From GCA-003244245 sp035714625 (GTDB lineage Bacteria > Actinomycetota > Actinomycetes > Mycobacteriales > Pseudonocardiaceae), in the NCBI GenBank assembly GCA_035714625.1, contig DASTLT010000093.1:1-8317 (forward strand): 8,317 bases of DNA. The letters are read 5' to 3'. Numbering within the stretch: the first letter of the stretch is position 1; the number at the start of each line of letters is the position of its first letter. The translations under genes were made by a program, and so were the position numbers. A model generated the notes under the pieces. That model saw only the letters and a list, made by a program, of their open reading frames with translations, was not told where the DNA came from and searched no databases. This document shows, piece after piece, positions 1 to 6,212 of this stretch.

Positions 1-488
1 CCCGGCGACTGGTGGTGCATGCCAGCGAGGACATCGGAATGGCCGACCCGACCGCGCTGCAGACCGCGGTGGCCGCCGCGCACGCGGTGCAGTTCATCGG
101 GATGCCCGAGGGCAGGCTCGCCCTCGCCCAGGCCACCGTGCACCTGGCCACTGCCCCGAAGTCCAATGCGGTGCTCACCGCGATCGACGCGGCCCTGGCC
201 GACGTCCGCGCCGGTGCCATCGGACCGGTCCCACCGCACCTGCGCGACGCGCACTACCCCGGTTCGGCCTGGCTGGGCCACGCGCAGGGCTACCGCTACC
301 CGCATGACCTGACAGAGGGCGTGGTGTCCCAGCAGTACCCGCCGGACGAGCTGATCGGCCGCGACTACTATCACCCCAGCCCCCACGGCGCCGAACGCGT
401 CCTCGCCGAGCGGGTTTCGACCCTGCGCCGCATCATCCGGGCCCGCCAGGATCCACGCTCTTCGGGTCGACAAGGCGCTGCAGAATGA
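1..488 (+). CDS. rarA: RarA (MgsA) replication-associated recombination factor, C-terminal part
   Basis: The gene enters from the left edge. The open frame begins with the codon at base 3 (reading RRLVVHASEDIGMADP) and ends at TGA 486-488, so about 161 codons are visible. Conserved RarA/MgsA C-terminal blocks can be seen: VVHASEDIGMADP, FIGMPEGRLALAQA, LATAPKSNAV, PVPPHLRDAHYPG, GYRYPHD and QQYPPDELIGRDYY. These belong to the helical C-terminal tetramerisation region of this AAA+ clamp-loader-like ATPase, which acts at stalled replication forks. The N-terminal ATPase core with the Walker motifs lies outside the window. The GTG codons at 12 and 15 are internal, not starts, because conserved sequence continues upstream of them. 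The last ~15 residues (RQDPRSSGRQGAAE) look like a non-conserved tail. The gene runs convergently towards the siderophore operon. The family call is confident from the motifs; it has not been database-tested. Confidence 0.93.
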   Translation, partial: RRLVVHASEDIGMADPTALQTAVAAAHAVQFIGMPEGRLALAQATVHLATAPKSNAVLTAIDAALADVRAGAIGPVPPHLRDAHYPGSAWLGHAQGYRYPHDLTEGVVSQQYPPDELIGRDYYHPSPHGAERVLAERVSTLRRIIRARQDPRSSGRQGAAE

Positions 489-504
489 ACGTTGCAGGAT
501 GAAC
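480..504 (+). repeat. Imperfect 11-nt direct repeat at the rarA stop
   Basis: GCAGAATGAAC (480-490) and GCAGGATGAAC (494-504) are separated by GTT and differ at one base. The first copy contains the rarA stop codon. It is a small local duplication; no function is evident. Confidence 0.5.
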
Positions 505-611
505 TGAAAGGTGTCGGCGCTGTGCACTGCTGACGGAGCCACCGCAACCCCACCAATCGCAGCTCAGCAAGATCAGTCCAGCCCGAGGGCCGAAATGGCA
601 GCGGCTGGTCG

Positions 612-657
612 CGGGTGCGGTGTTCATGGCTACGCTGGCTACGAGACACCGCACCCG
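612..657. terminator. 12-bp perfect inverted repeat, possible terminator for either flank
   Basis: CGGGTGCGGTGT (612-623) is exactly complementary to ACACCGCACCCG (646-657), with a 22-nt loop. The loop carries a 9-nt near-perfect tandem repeat, TGGCTACGC/TGGCTACGA (627-635, 636-644... differing only in the last base). No T-tract follows on either strand, so this would be an intrinsic hairpin without a U-tail, of a kind often proposed in actinobacteria. The long loop makes it weaker as a terminator than 689-711; a protein-binding site or RNA stability element is possible. Confidence 0.4.
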
Positions 658-688
658 TAGATCCTCGGCATCGCCGGTCGGGGCGTCC

Positions 689-711
689 GCTGAGGCGGCG
701 GCCGCCTCAGC
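689..711. terminator. Strong 10-bp, 3-nt-loop hairpin between convergent genes
   Basis: GCTGAGGCGG (689-698) pairs perfectly with CCGCCTCAGC (702-711) around the loop CGG. It starts 45 bases beyond the stop codon of the last siderophore gene in the direction of the operon. Being near-symmetric, it would form in transcripts from both strands. There is no T-run, so the call rests on stem strength and position between convergent genes. Confidence 0.55.
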
Positions 712-731
712 ACCCTGGTGCGGCCAGGTGC
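710..731 (-). terminator. Bulged hairpin abutting the main terminator stem
   Basis: On the - strand GCACCTGG pairs with CCAGGGTGC around the loop CCGCA, with one bulged G. It shares two bases with the 689-711 stem, and begins about 25 bases after the stop of the operon's last gene. Together the two form back-to-back stems directly downstream of the operon. Confidence 0.4.
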
Positions 732-755
732 TCATGTCCGAGACCCAGCAACTGA

Positions 756-2567
756 TCAAGAGCTGCTGTGCCGCAGCTCCCGTGCAGATGCAGGATCGAG
801 GGGGTGGACGGTGTGCAGGGGGTTGGGTAGATCACCGCGGGAGAACGTCGCGGGGCGGACCGTGAGATCGCCGTAGCCCCAGGTCAGCCGCATGGTATTC
901 AGGGGGTAGCGGCCAAAGGTCGGGCCCAGCAGGTCCCCGGAGGCGATGCGCGCGGCGAGTTCGGGGTGCTGGCGGCGGTAAGCCTCCACCTCGCCGCGGG
1001 CCCGGCCCCACAGCTCCGGCTCGGCCACGCCGTGGTGCTCGGCGAGCAGCACCGCCAGCGGGCGCAGCACTCCGACCAGCAGCGCATCGACCAGGTACTG
1101 GCGCAGCACCGGCCAGGGCTTGCGGGGCAATACCTGGTCGTGCGCATCGGGCTCCGGGCCACGCTCGGGCACCGGCTCCGCGCTGACGTTGACGTCGTCG
1201 ATCAGGTCCTTGATGGCCACCCGGGCGGGCAACCCGTCAGCGCCGAGCAGCACCAGCACGTTCTCCCCGTGCGGGTTGACCGTGATGCCGTAGGTGTAGA
1301 GCAGATGCAGCAGCGGCCGCAACAGCGCGGCCAGCAGGGCGGCCAGCCATCCCCGGGCGTCGCCACCCCAGCGGTGGATGTACTCGCTGAGCAGCGGGCG
1401 CCCGGAGGGGTCCACGTGCAGCACCGCAGCCAGCGGCACGGCGCGTTCCCCGGGGCGCAGCAGCGGGTCCAGTGACTCCCGCCAGATGCAGCCCAGCGTC
1501 TCCAGCCAGTGGTAGGGCACGCCGTCGACCTGGGAGAGCACCGGATGCGCCACGGTCACCGAGGCGACCTCGCCGAGCAGCACGGTGCCCAGCTCAGTCA
1601 GTACCTCGTCGGCGTCCCACAGCCCGCGCAGCCACTGGGTGATCACCGGTGCGCCCTGCGTGCAGTGCGGCGGGATGCCCCGGTACACGCAGGTGTTGAA
1701 GATTCGCAGCGGCAGCTTCACCTGATACCGACCCGGCGAGTCCACGTTGCACATCGTTCGGATCGCCTGGGTGGGCCGGTAGCGGTCCGGACCCTCGCCG
1801 AGCTCGCTGATCCGGCCAGTGGCCAGCTCGCGCGCCCACAGCGTGCGTACCACGTGGTCGAGCTGCCAAGGGTGCACCGGCAGCCACACATAGCCGCCCG
1901 GGTCCGCACCGCGGTCAGCCAGTTCACCGCGGAACGCCGCGCGGGTCTCAGCGTCCAGCTCGCGGGCGAGCACACCGTGCTCGGACAGCTCCGGGGTGCC
2001 GCGGAACTCGGCTAGCCCGCGGTGCACCGCAAGCCAGGGCAGCCGCAGCGGCACCCGGGCCTCCGGGGCGTAGCGGGCCAGGTCCTGCGCCGAGAAGCCC
2101 AGCCGCCCCTTGTTCGCCACGATCCACGGATGGCCGGTGAGGTGGCCTTCCAGCTCGGCGTGCCCCAGCTCGGCCAGCTCGGCAGCCGGCCAAGCCGAGC
2201 GGGCCATCGTGACGTCGGCGGCCAGCGTGGCGGTGAGTTCGGCGAGCAGCCCTGCCGCGGTCGCACCGTCGCCGAGGAGCTGGCCCAGATCGGCGACCAG
2301 TTGACCGACGTCATCGGTGCGGGTCAGCACGTCGTCGCCGAGGATGCCGGTGGCGCTGCGCCGCACCGAGCCGGGCACCACCCGCCAGCCGTCGAAACTC
2401 GTCCGGCGGGCCTGGAACAGGTAGGTCGCCTCGGGCAGCTCCACCCGGTACTCGTCCGGCCCGCAGCCGGGCGTGGGCTCCAGCAGTTGCTCAAAGGACA
2501 GCTCCCCGAGCAGCTTGGCCATCAGCTCCGCCGCGCAGCGGTCCCAGAGTGGGTCGGCGAGGGTCAT
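756..2567 (-). CDS. NIS siderophore synthetase 2, IucA/IucC family (DesD/RhbF-like, probable type C)
   Basis: This 603-residue protein has the normal length for an IucA/IucC ATP-dependent synthetase, which adenylates a carboxylate and couples it to a hydroxylated amine. Visible blocks are GHPWIVANKGRLGF (145-158), APEARVPLRLPWLAVHR (about 167-183), LPVHPWQ (229-235), PTQAIRTM (265-272), KLPLRIFNTCVYRGI (284-298), NPHGEN (431-436) and IKDLIDDVN (452-460). The C-terminal region from about 480 matches the FhuF-like helical part of the family. The GHPxxxxNKGRxGF and PHGEN forms resemble DesD-type (type C) enzymes, which act on monoamide or preformed intermediates. I therefore infer that it adds the second arm. 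It is the last gene of the operon; ATG 2567-2565 overlaps the monooxygenase stop as ATGA. The exact substrate is not readable from sequence. Confidence 0.9.
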   Translation of the reverse strand: MTLADPLWDRCAAELMAKLLGELSFEQLLEPTPGCGPDEYRVELPEATYLFQARRTSFDGWRVVPGSVRRSATGILGDDVLTRTDDVGQLVADLGQLLGDGATAAGLLAELTATLAADVTMARSAWPAAELAELGHAELEGHLTGHPWIVANKGRLGFSAQDLARYAPEARVPLRLPWLAVHRGLAEFRGTPELSEHGVLARELDAETRAAFRGELADRGADPGGYVWLPVHPWQLDHVVRTLWARELATGRISELGEGPDRYRPTQAIRTMCNVDSPGRYQVKLPLRIFNTCVYRGIPPHCTQGAPVITQWLRGLWDADEVLTELGTVLLGEVASVTVAHPVLSQVDGVPYHWLETLGCIWRESLDPLLRPGERAVPLAAVLHVDPSGRPLLSEYIHRWGGDARGWLAALLAALLRPLLHLLYTYGITVNPHGENVLVLLGADGLPARVAIKDLIDDVNVSAEPVPERGPEPDAHDQVLPRKPWPVLRQYLVDALLVGVLRPLAVLLAEHHGVAEPELWGRARGEVEAYRRQHPELAARIASGDLLGPTFGRYPLNTMRLTWGYGDLTVRPATFSRGDLPNPLHTVHPLDPASARELRHSSS

Positions 2568-3853
2568 GGGCCGACCTCGAACGTGGTGAACGCGGTGCGC
2601 TTGGGCAGCCGGAACAGTGGCCGGCCGGTGATCGCGTTGAGCACGGTGGCGTTGCGCACCGCACCGATGCCCAGATCGGGGGCGGCCACCCCGTGGCTGT
2701 GCAGGTCGGCGTTGGCGACGAACACCCGCCCGGTCACCGCGGGATCGAGTTCCACCGAGTGGTCCAGCCGGACTCGGTAACGGCCCTGGGAGTCACGCCG
2801 CAGCAGCGGCTCCAGTGGTGCCAGGAAACGCGGTTCCCGCTGGGTGTACCCGGTGGCGGCGACCACCAGGTCGGTGCGTGCCAGCACGCTCCGCCCGGTG
2901 TCGCGGTGCCGGCCGCTCAGCTCCACCCCGCCCGGATCCACCCGAGCCGACTCGACGCTCACCCCCGGCCGCAACTGCACCGGGGCCAGGCCGGGTTCCA
3001 GCTCGCGGCGGTACAGCAGGTCGTGCAGGGCGTCGAGGGTCTCCGAGTCGATGCCCTTGTATTGCTGCCACTGCTCGGCGATCAGCCGGTCCCGGACCTC
3101 CTCGGCGAGGCCGTGGAAGTGGCGCACGTAGGCCGGGGTGGTCTGCTCCAGCACCAGCTTGGTGTAGTCCAGCGGCGCGAACGAGCGCGTGCGGGTCAGC
3201 CAGCTCACGGCTGGGCCACCGGCCAGGTTGCGCCGCAACAGGTCCAGCATCACCTCGGCGCCGGACTGGCCGGAGCCGACCACGGTGACGTGCCGGGCAG
3301 CCTCGATGTCGGCGGTCCGGTGCCGGTAGTCGGCGCTGTGCAGCAGTGTCTCGGCGGGCAGTGCAGCCAGCGCGGGCGGCAGGAACGGCTCGGTGCCCAC
3401 CGCGAGCACCAGGTGACGGGCGGCGAGCCGGACCACGGTGTCGTCGCCGCGGCGGGCCTGCACCACGAACTGCCCGCCCGCCCAGCTCACCGCCTCGACG
3501 TGGTGTGAGAACCGCACGCTGGGCAACTGGGCCGCCGCCCAGCGCAGGTAGTCCTCGTACTCCCGGCGGCTGGGATGGAAGCGTTCCCGGACGTAGAAGG
3601 GGTAGAGCCGGTCGACGTCGGCGAGGTAGGCGAGGAAGGACAACGGGTGGCTGGGCGCGACCAGCGACACCAGGTCGGCCAGAAAACTCACCTGCAGGCT
3701 GGCGTCGTCGAACATCAGGCCGGAATGCCAGCGCAGCTCGGGGGCGCGCTCCAGCACCACCAGGTCCAGGTCGTGCACTCCGGAGGCCAGCGCGGCCAAG
3801 CCAAGGCCGAACGGTCCGGCGCCGACGGCGATGACGTGCTGCGGCGGCGTCAT
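2564..3853 (-). CDS. FAD/NADPH-dependent diamine (lysine/ornithine-type) N-monooxygenase, IucD/DesB/RhbE-like
   Basis: The 429-residue protein is of normal length for siderophore N-hydroxylating monooxygenases. It contains the FAD-binding GAGPFGLGLA (11-20), the family segment QVSFLADLVSLVAPSHPLSF (54-73), the NADPH-binding GSGQSGAE (193-200), the ATGY signature (333-336) and the conserved C-terminal stretch NADLHSHGVAAPDLGIGAV (381-399). It should hydroxylate the terminal amine of the diamine made by the decarboxylase, giving an N-hydroxydiamine in the cytoplasm. I chose ATG 3853-3851 because it forms an ATGA overlap with the acyltransferase stop and leaves the usual short lead (MTPPQHVIAVGAGPFG) before the FAD motif. 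The open frame continues upstream to 4006, but that part is acyltransferase sequence read in another frame. Free diamine versus amino-acid preference cannot be decided here. Confidence 0.93.
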   Translation of the reverse strand: MTPPQHVIAVGAGPFGLGLAALASGVHDLDLVVLERAPELRWHSGLMFDDASLQVSFLADLVSLVAPSHPLSFLAYLADVDRLYPFYVRERFHPSRREYEDYLRWAAAQLPSVRFSHHVEAVSWAGGQFVVQARRGDDTVVRLAARHLVLAVGTEPFLPPALAALPAETLLHSADYRHRTADIEAARHVTVVGSGQSGAEVMLDLLRRNLAGGPAVSWLTRTRSFAPLDYTKLVLEQTTPAYVRHFHGLAEEVRDRLIAEQWQQYKGIDSETLDALHDLLYRRELEPGLAPVQLRPGVSVESARVDPGGVELSGRHRDTGRSVLARTDLVVAATGYTQREPRFLAPLEPLLRRDSQGRYRVRLDHSVELDPAVTGRVFVANADLHSHGVAAPDLGIGAVRNATVLNAITGRPLFRLPKRTAFTTFEVGP

Positions 3854-4422
3854 GACGGCAGGTCCCGCTCGGTGCGCGGGCGCACCATCAGCACCGCGGT
3901 CTTCTCCGGCAGGACAAGCTGACCGCAGGGCACGAAACCGGCGGCGGCGAACGCCCGCAGCGACGGCCAGTTGCGCGCATCCGGTTCGGCCACCACCCGA
4001 CGGCACGGCGGCGACACGTCGAAGATCCCGTCAGTGACCGCCCGCAGCAAGGCTCGCCCCCACCCCCGGCCGGTGCTGCCCCGCTCGCCGATCGCGACGT
4101 GCACCCCGAGGTCGGCGGAGTCGTAAGGGTAATACTCGGCGAGCCTGTCCCGGATCACCCGGTACACCTCCAGGTAGGCCACCGGGGTTCTGTCGTAGAA
4201 GGCGAGGCAGGGCAGCGAGTGATCACCGGCGCGCTGCTGGGTGATCTCCTGCGCCCAGCGGTCCGCGTTCCAACCCTGCCGCCAGAACTGCTCAATGTGC
4301 GGCTCGGCCATCCAGCGCACCACCAGGTCGAGATCGGGGCCACCTGGCTCGGCGGGGCGGACATGCCAGCGGCCGGCGGTGTCGGGCCCCGCGTCGAGGG
4401 GGTCGGCGTCGGGGCGGCTCAC
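3850..4422 (-). CDS. GNAT N-hydroxydiamine acetyltransferase, IucB/AlcB/RhbD/DesC-like
   Basis: The 190-residue GNAT enzyme is expected to transfer an acyl group, most often acetyl, from acyl-CoA to the N-hydroxyamine to give a hydroxamate. Siderophore-type signatures are WMAEPHIEQFWRQGW (37-51), YLEVYRVIRDRLAEYYPY (83-100), DLGVHVAIGERGSTGRGWG (104-122, with the acyl-CoA-binding glycines) and EPDARN (146-151), ending LPEKTAVLMVRPR. His108 and Asp148 are placed like the His/Asp pair proposed as catalytic in mycobacterial MbtK; this is recalled, not aligned. The start is GTG 4422-4420, which overlaps the preceding stop as GTGA and lies 37 codons before the WMxxPH block. The open frame extends upstream to 4587, but that stretch lies within the upstream synthetase gene and looks like out-of-frame translation. 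Acetyl versus succinyl or longer acyl donors cannot be told. Confidence 0.9.
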   Translation of the reverse strand: MSRPDADPLDAGPDTAGRWHVRPAEPGGPDLDLVVRWMAEPHIEQFWRQGWNADRWAQEITQQRAGDHSLPCLAFYDRTPVAYLEVYRVIRDRLAEYYPYDSADLGVHVAIGERGSTGRGWGRALLRAVTDGIFDVSPPCRRVVAEPDARNWPSLRAFAAAGFVPCGQLVLPEKTAVLMVRPRTERDLPS

Positions 4423-6212
4423 CGGAGCGCTCCGACCAGCTCTTCGGGGGCCGGTGAGCTGGTCACCAGCGGGTTGGGCGCATCCAGGTACACCGACTGG
4501 GCGTCCAGCGGCGCGATCACCTCGTCGATGCCGTGCAGGCGGGTCAGCAGGTTGCCCTTGCACGGCAGGGTCGGGGCCACCAGCCACCGCCGGGCCAGCC
4601 GGTCCCCGTCCGGGCCGGCCGCGGCCAGCCCGGGCAGCGCGGCCCGCAGCCGGTCGGCCAACGCAGCCAGCAACTCGGGCTCCCCGGCCAGCCCATCCAC
4701 CGCGAGGCAGCCGACGACGGCGAGGGCCTGGTTGCGCAGCAGGTAGTAGGACAATCGCTCGTCGACGATCCGGTCGTCCACCACCGCCAGGGTGGACTGG
4801 TCGATCCGGCCCGCCCGCAGCAGCGCGGGCAGGTGCGAGGCGGCCAGGTAGTAGCCCTGGTTGTCGCGGTAGGCCCCGCCGATCACTCGACCGTCCGGCG
4901 CGACCCGGACCAGGGTATTCTGCTGGTGGGCCTCCAGCCCGATCCCGGTGGCGGCGTAGAGGTGCAGCATGGGTACCAGCACCGCATCGGTGTAGGCGGC
5001 CACCCAGACTGCCGGGGCCAGCCCACTGGCCGTCACCAGCTCGCCGAGCCGGGAACGCCCAAGGCGTGGCCGGGGGGCGACCAGGCCCACCAACGTACGC
5101 AGGTCCACCAGACCGTCAGGTACCTCGCGGACCGCGACATCCAACCCGGTCAGTTGCGACCTCCCAGGTCGGCGCGGCTCGTCCACGGCAAGCCACCCGG
5201 GGTCACGGACGATCGAGAACTGCGGATGCGCGGCGAAGGTGGCCGCGGCGTAGCCGGCGTCCAGCAGGCGGTGGATCTCCAGCCCGCGGCGCAGCTCGGT
5301 ACGGGTGGACTCGCGCCGGGAGTTGGTGATCCGCAGTCCCACGGACAGCTTCAGCATCACCTCGGCGCCGGGACGGTACACGGTACGCAGCGAGGAGGTG
5401 GGCCACCAGAGCTCACCCCGCTCCCCCAGCGGCTCCAGCAGGCCCGCGGCCAGCAGGGCGGCCACCCGGGGTCGGTGCAGCACGTCACGGGCCTGCCACG
5501 GGTGCGCGGGCACCAGGATCCGGCCTCCGGGGTCGGGACCGCCGGCCAGGTCGGCGAGCAACGCGGCGGTGTCCCGCCCGCGCAGCGCGGGGGAGCTGGC
5601 CACCGCGTCCTGCGACACCACCGACGGGTCGGCGGCGAACCAGTGCAGCCGGAACGAGCCGCGCAGCTCCGGTGACCATGCAGCGGCGTCGGTGGGGGAG
5701 ATGCCGTCCCGGCTCTTGGGCGCCGGGTGGTGCAGGTGCCCCAGCAGCAGCGCCTGCTCAGCGTCGAGGAACGCATCGGCCGCCAGCGGGGCGTCGGTCC
5801 CGGTGAGGAACGCAGCCACCCGGCGCACCGACTCGGCGCTGCGCTCGACCAGGTCGGCCGCCGCACCCGACGGGACACCGCCGGGGCGGGCCCCGCCCCG
5901 GGCGGCGGCCTCGGCGGCGACGAGCGCGACGGCCAGCACCGGGTCAGCCGGGCCGATGTCGGTTCCGTCGCCGCGGCACAGCCGGACTGGCCCGAACCGG
6001 TGCCATCCGGTGGCTGAGGCATGCCGGACATCAGTGACCAGGGCGAGTCCGGTGGCCGGCAGCGGCAACTGCAGCGGTCCCGGGAGCACAGCGGTGCCGG
6101 TTTCCCGGGTCCAGCACCGCAGCAGCGCCTCCAGGTGCGCATGCTCGGCGATGCTGCGGGGCGTCCCGGCGTGCAGGGGGTCCGGGACCGAGTCGGTGGT
6201 GAGGGATGTCAT
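4419..6212 (-). CDS. NIS siderophore synthetase 1, IucA/IucC family (RhbC/AsbA-like, probable type A)
   Basis: A 597-residue IucA/IucC synthetase. Visible blocks are GHLHHPAPKSRDG (158-170, the GHxxHPxxKxRxG nucleotide-binding motif), LVPAHPWQ (233-240), SSLRTVY (273-279), MLKLSVGLRITNSRR (286-300), EAHQQN (427-432), RDNQGYY (449-455) and LPCKGNLLTRLHG (549-561). This motif style is the one I associate with type A enzymes, which activate citrate itself. I infer that it performs the first condensation, joining citrate to one N-hydroxy-N-acyldiamine arm. ATG 6212-6210 overlaps the decarboxylase stop as ATGA. A GAGGAG at 6223-6218 lies five bases upstream inside the decarboxylase end, so the start is well supported. 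It is clearly different in sequence from synthetase 2 and is not a recent duplicate. The type assignment is inference from motifs only. Confidence 0.9.
   Translation of the reverse strand: MTSLTTDSVPDPLHAGTPRSIAEHAHLEALLRCWTRETGTAVLPGPLQLPLPATGLALVTDVRHASATGWHRFGPVRLCRGDGTDIGPADPVLAVALVAAEAAARGGARPGGVPSGAAADLVERSAESVRRVAAFLTGTDAPLAADAFLDAEQALLLGHLHHPAPKSRDGISPTDAAAWSPELRGSFRLHWFAADPSVVSQDAVASSPALRGRDTAALLADLAGGPDPGGRILVPAHPWQARDVLHRPRVAALLAAGLLEPLGERGELWWPTSSLRTVYRPGAEVMLKLSVGLRITNSRRESTRTELRRGLEIHRLLDAGYAAATFAAHPQFSIVRDPGWLAVDEPRRPGRSQLTGLDVAVREVPDGLVDLRTLVGLVAPRPRLGRSRLGELVTASGLAPAVWVAAYTDAVLVPMLHLYAATGIGLEAHQQNTLVRVAPDGRVIGGAYRDNQGYYLAASHLPALLRAGRIDQSTLAVVDDRIVDERLSYYLLRNQALAVVGCLAVDGLAGEPELLAALADRLRAALPGLAAAGPDGDRLARRWLVAPTLPCKGNLLTRLHGIDEVIAPLDAQSVYLDAPNPLVTSSPAPEELVGALR

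Larger units (their letters stand above)
489..755. other. Convergent intergenic spacer without a credible gene
   Basis: These 267 bases lie between the stop codons of rarA (+) and the last siderophore gene (-). Short open frames cross the region on both strands, but their translations are rich in Cys, Ser, Arg and Trp, show no recognisable family, and have no convincing ribosome binding site. What it does hold is structure: a 12-bp inverted repeat at 612-657, a 10-bp hairpin at 689-711 and an abutting bulged hairpin at 710-731. The simplest reading is a bidirectional termination zone. It could also hold degraded sequence left by the event that placed the operon here. Confidence 0.6.

Noticed and set aside
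433..865. Small open frames in and around the convergent spacer (433-759 on -, 620-865 on +)
   Set aside because: Their composition is not protein-like for this genome, no Shine-Dalgarno sequence is evident, and they overlap the ends of real genes and the hairpins.
2549..3508. 319-codon + strand open frame opposite the monooxygenase
   Set aside because: It lies antisense to a gene with clear FAD and NADPH motifs, and its translation is His/Gln/Gly/Val-rich with no family pattern. Long antisense frames are expected at this GC content.
3854..4006. N-terminal extension of the monooxygenase to base 4006
   Set aside because: The extension is the acyltransferase gene read in another frame. The ATGA start at 3853 places the FAD motif at the usual position.
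4423..4587. N-terminal extension of the acyltransferase to base 4587
   Set aside because: It overlaps conserved synthetase 1 sequence, is Pro/Arg/Gly-rich without a family match, and the GTGA start at 4422 gives the normal length.
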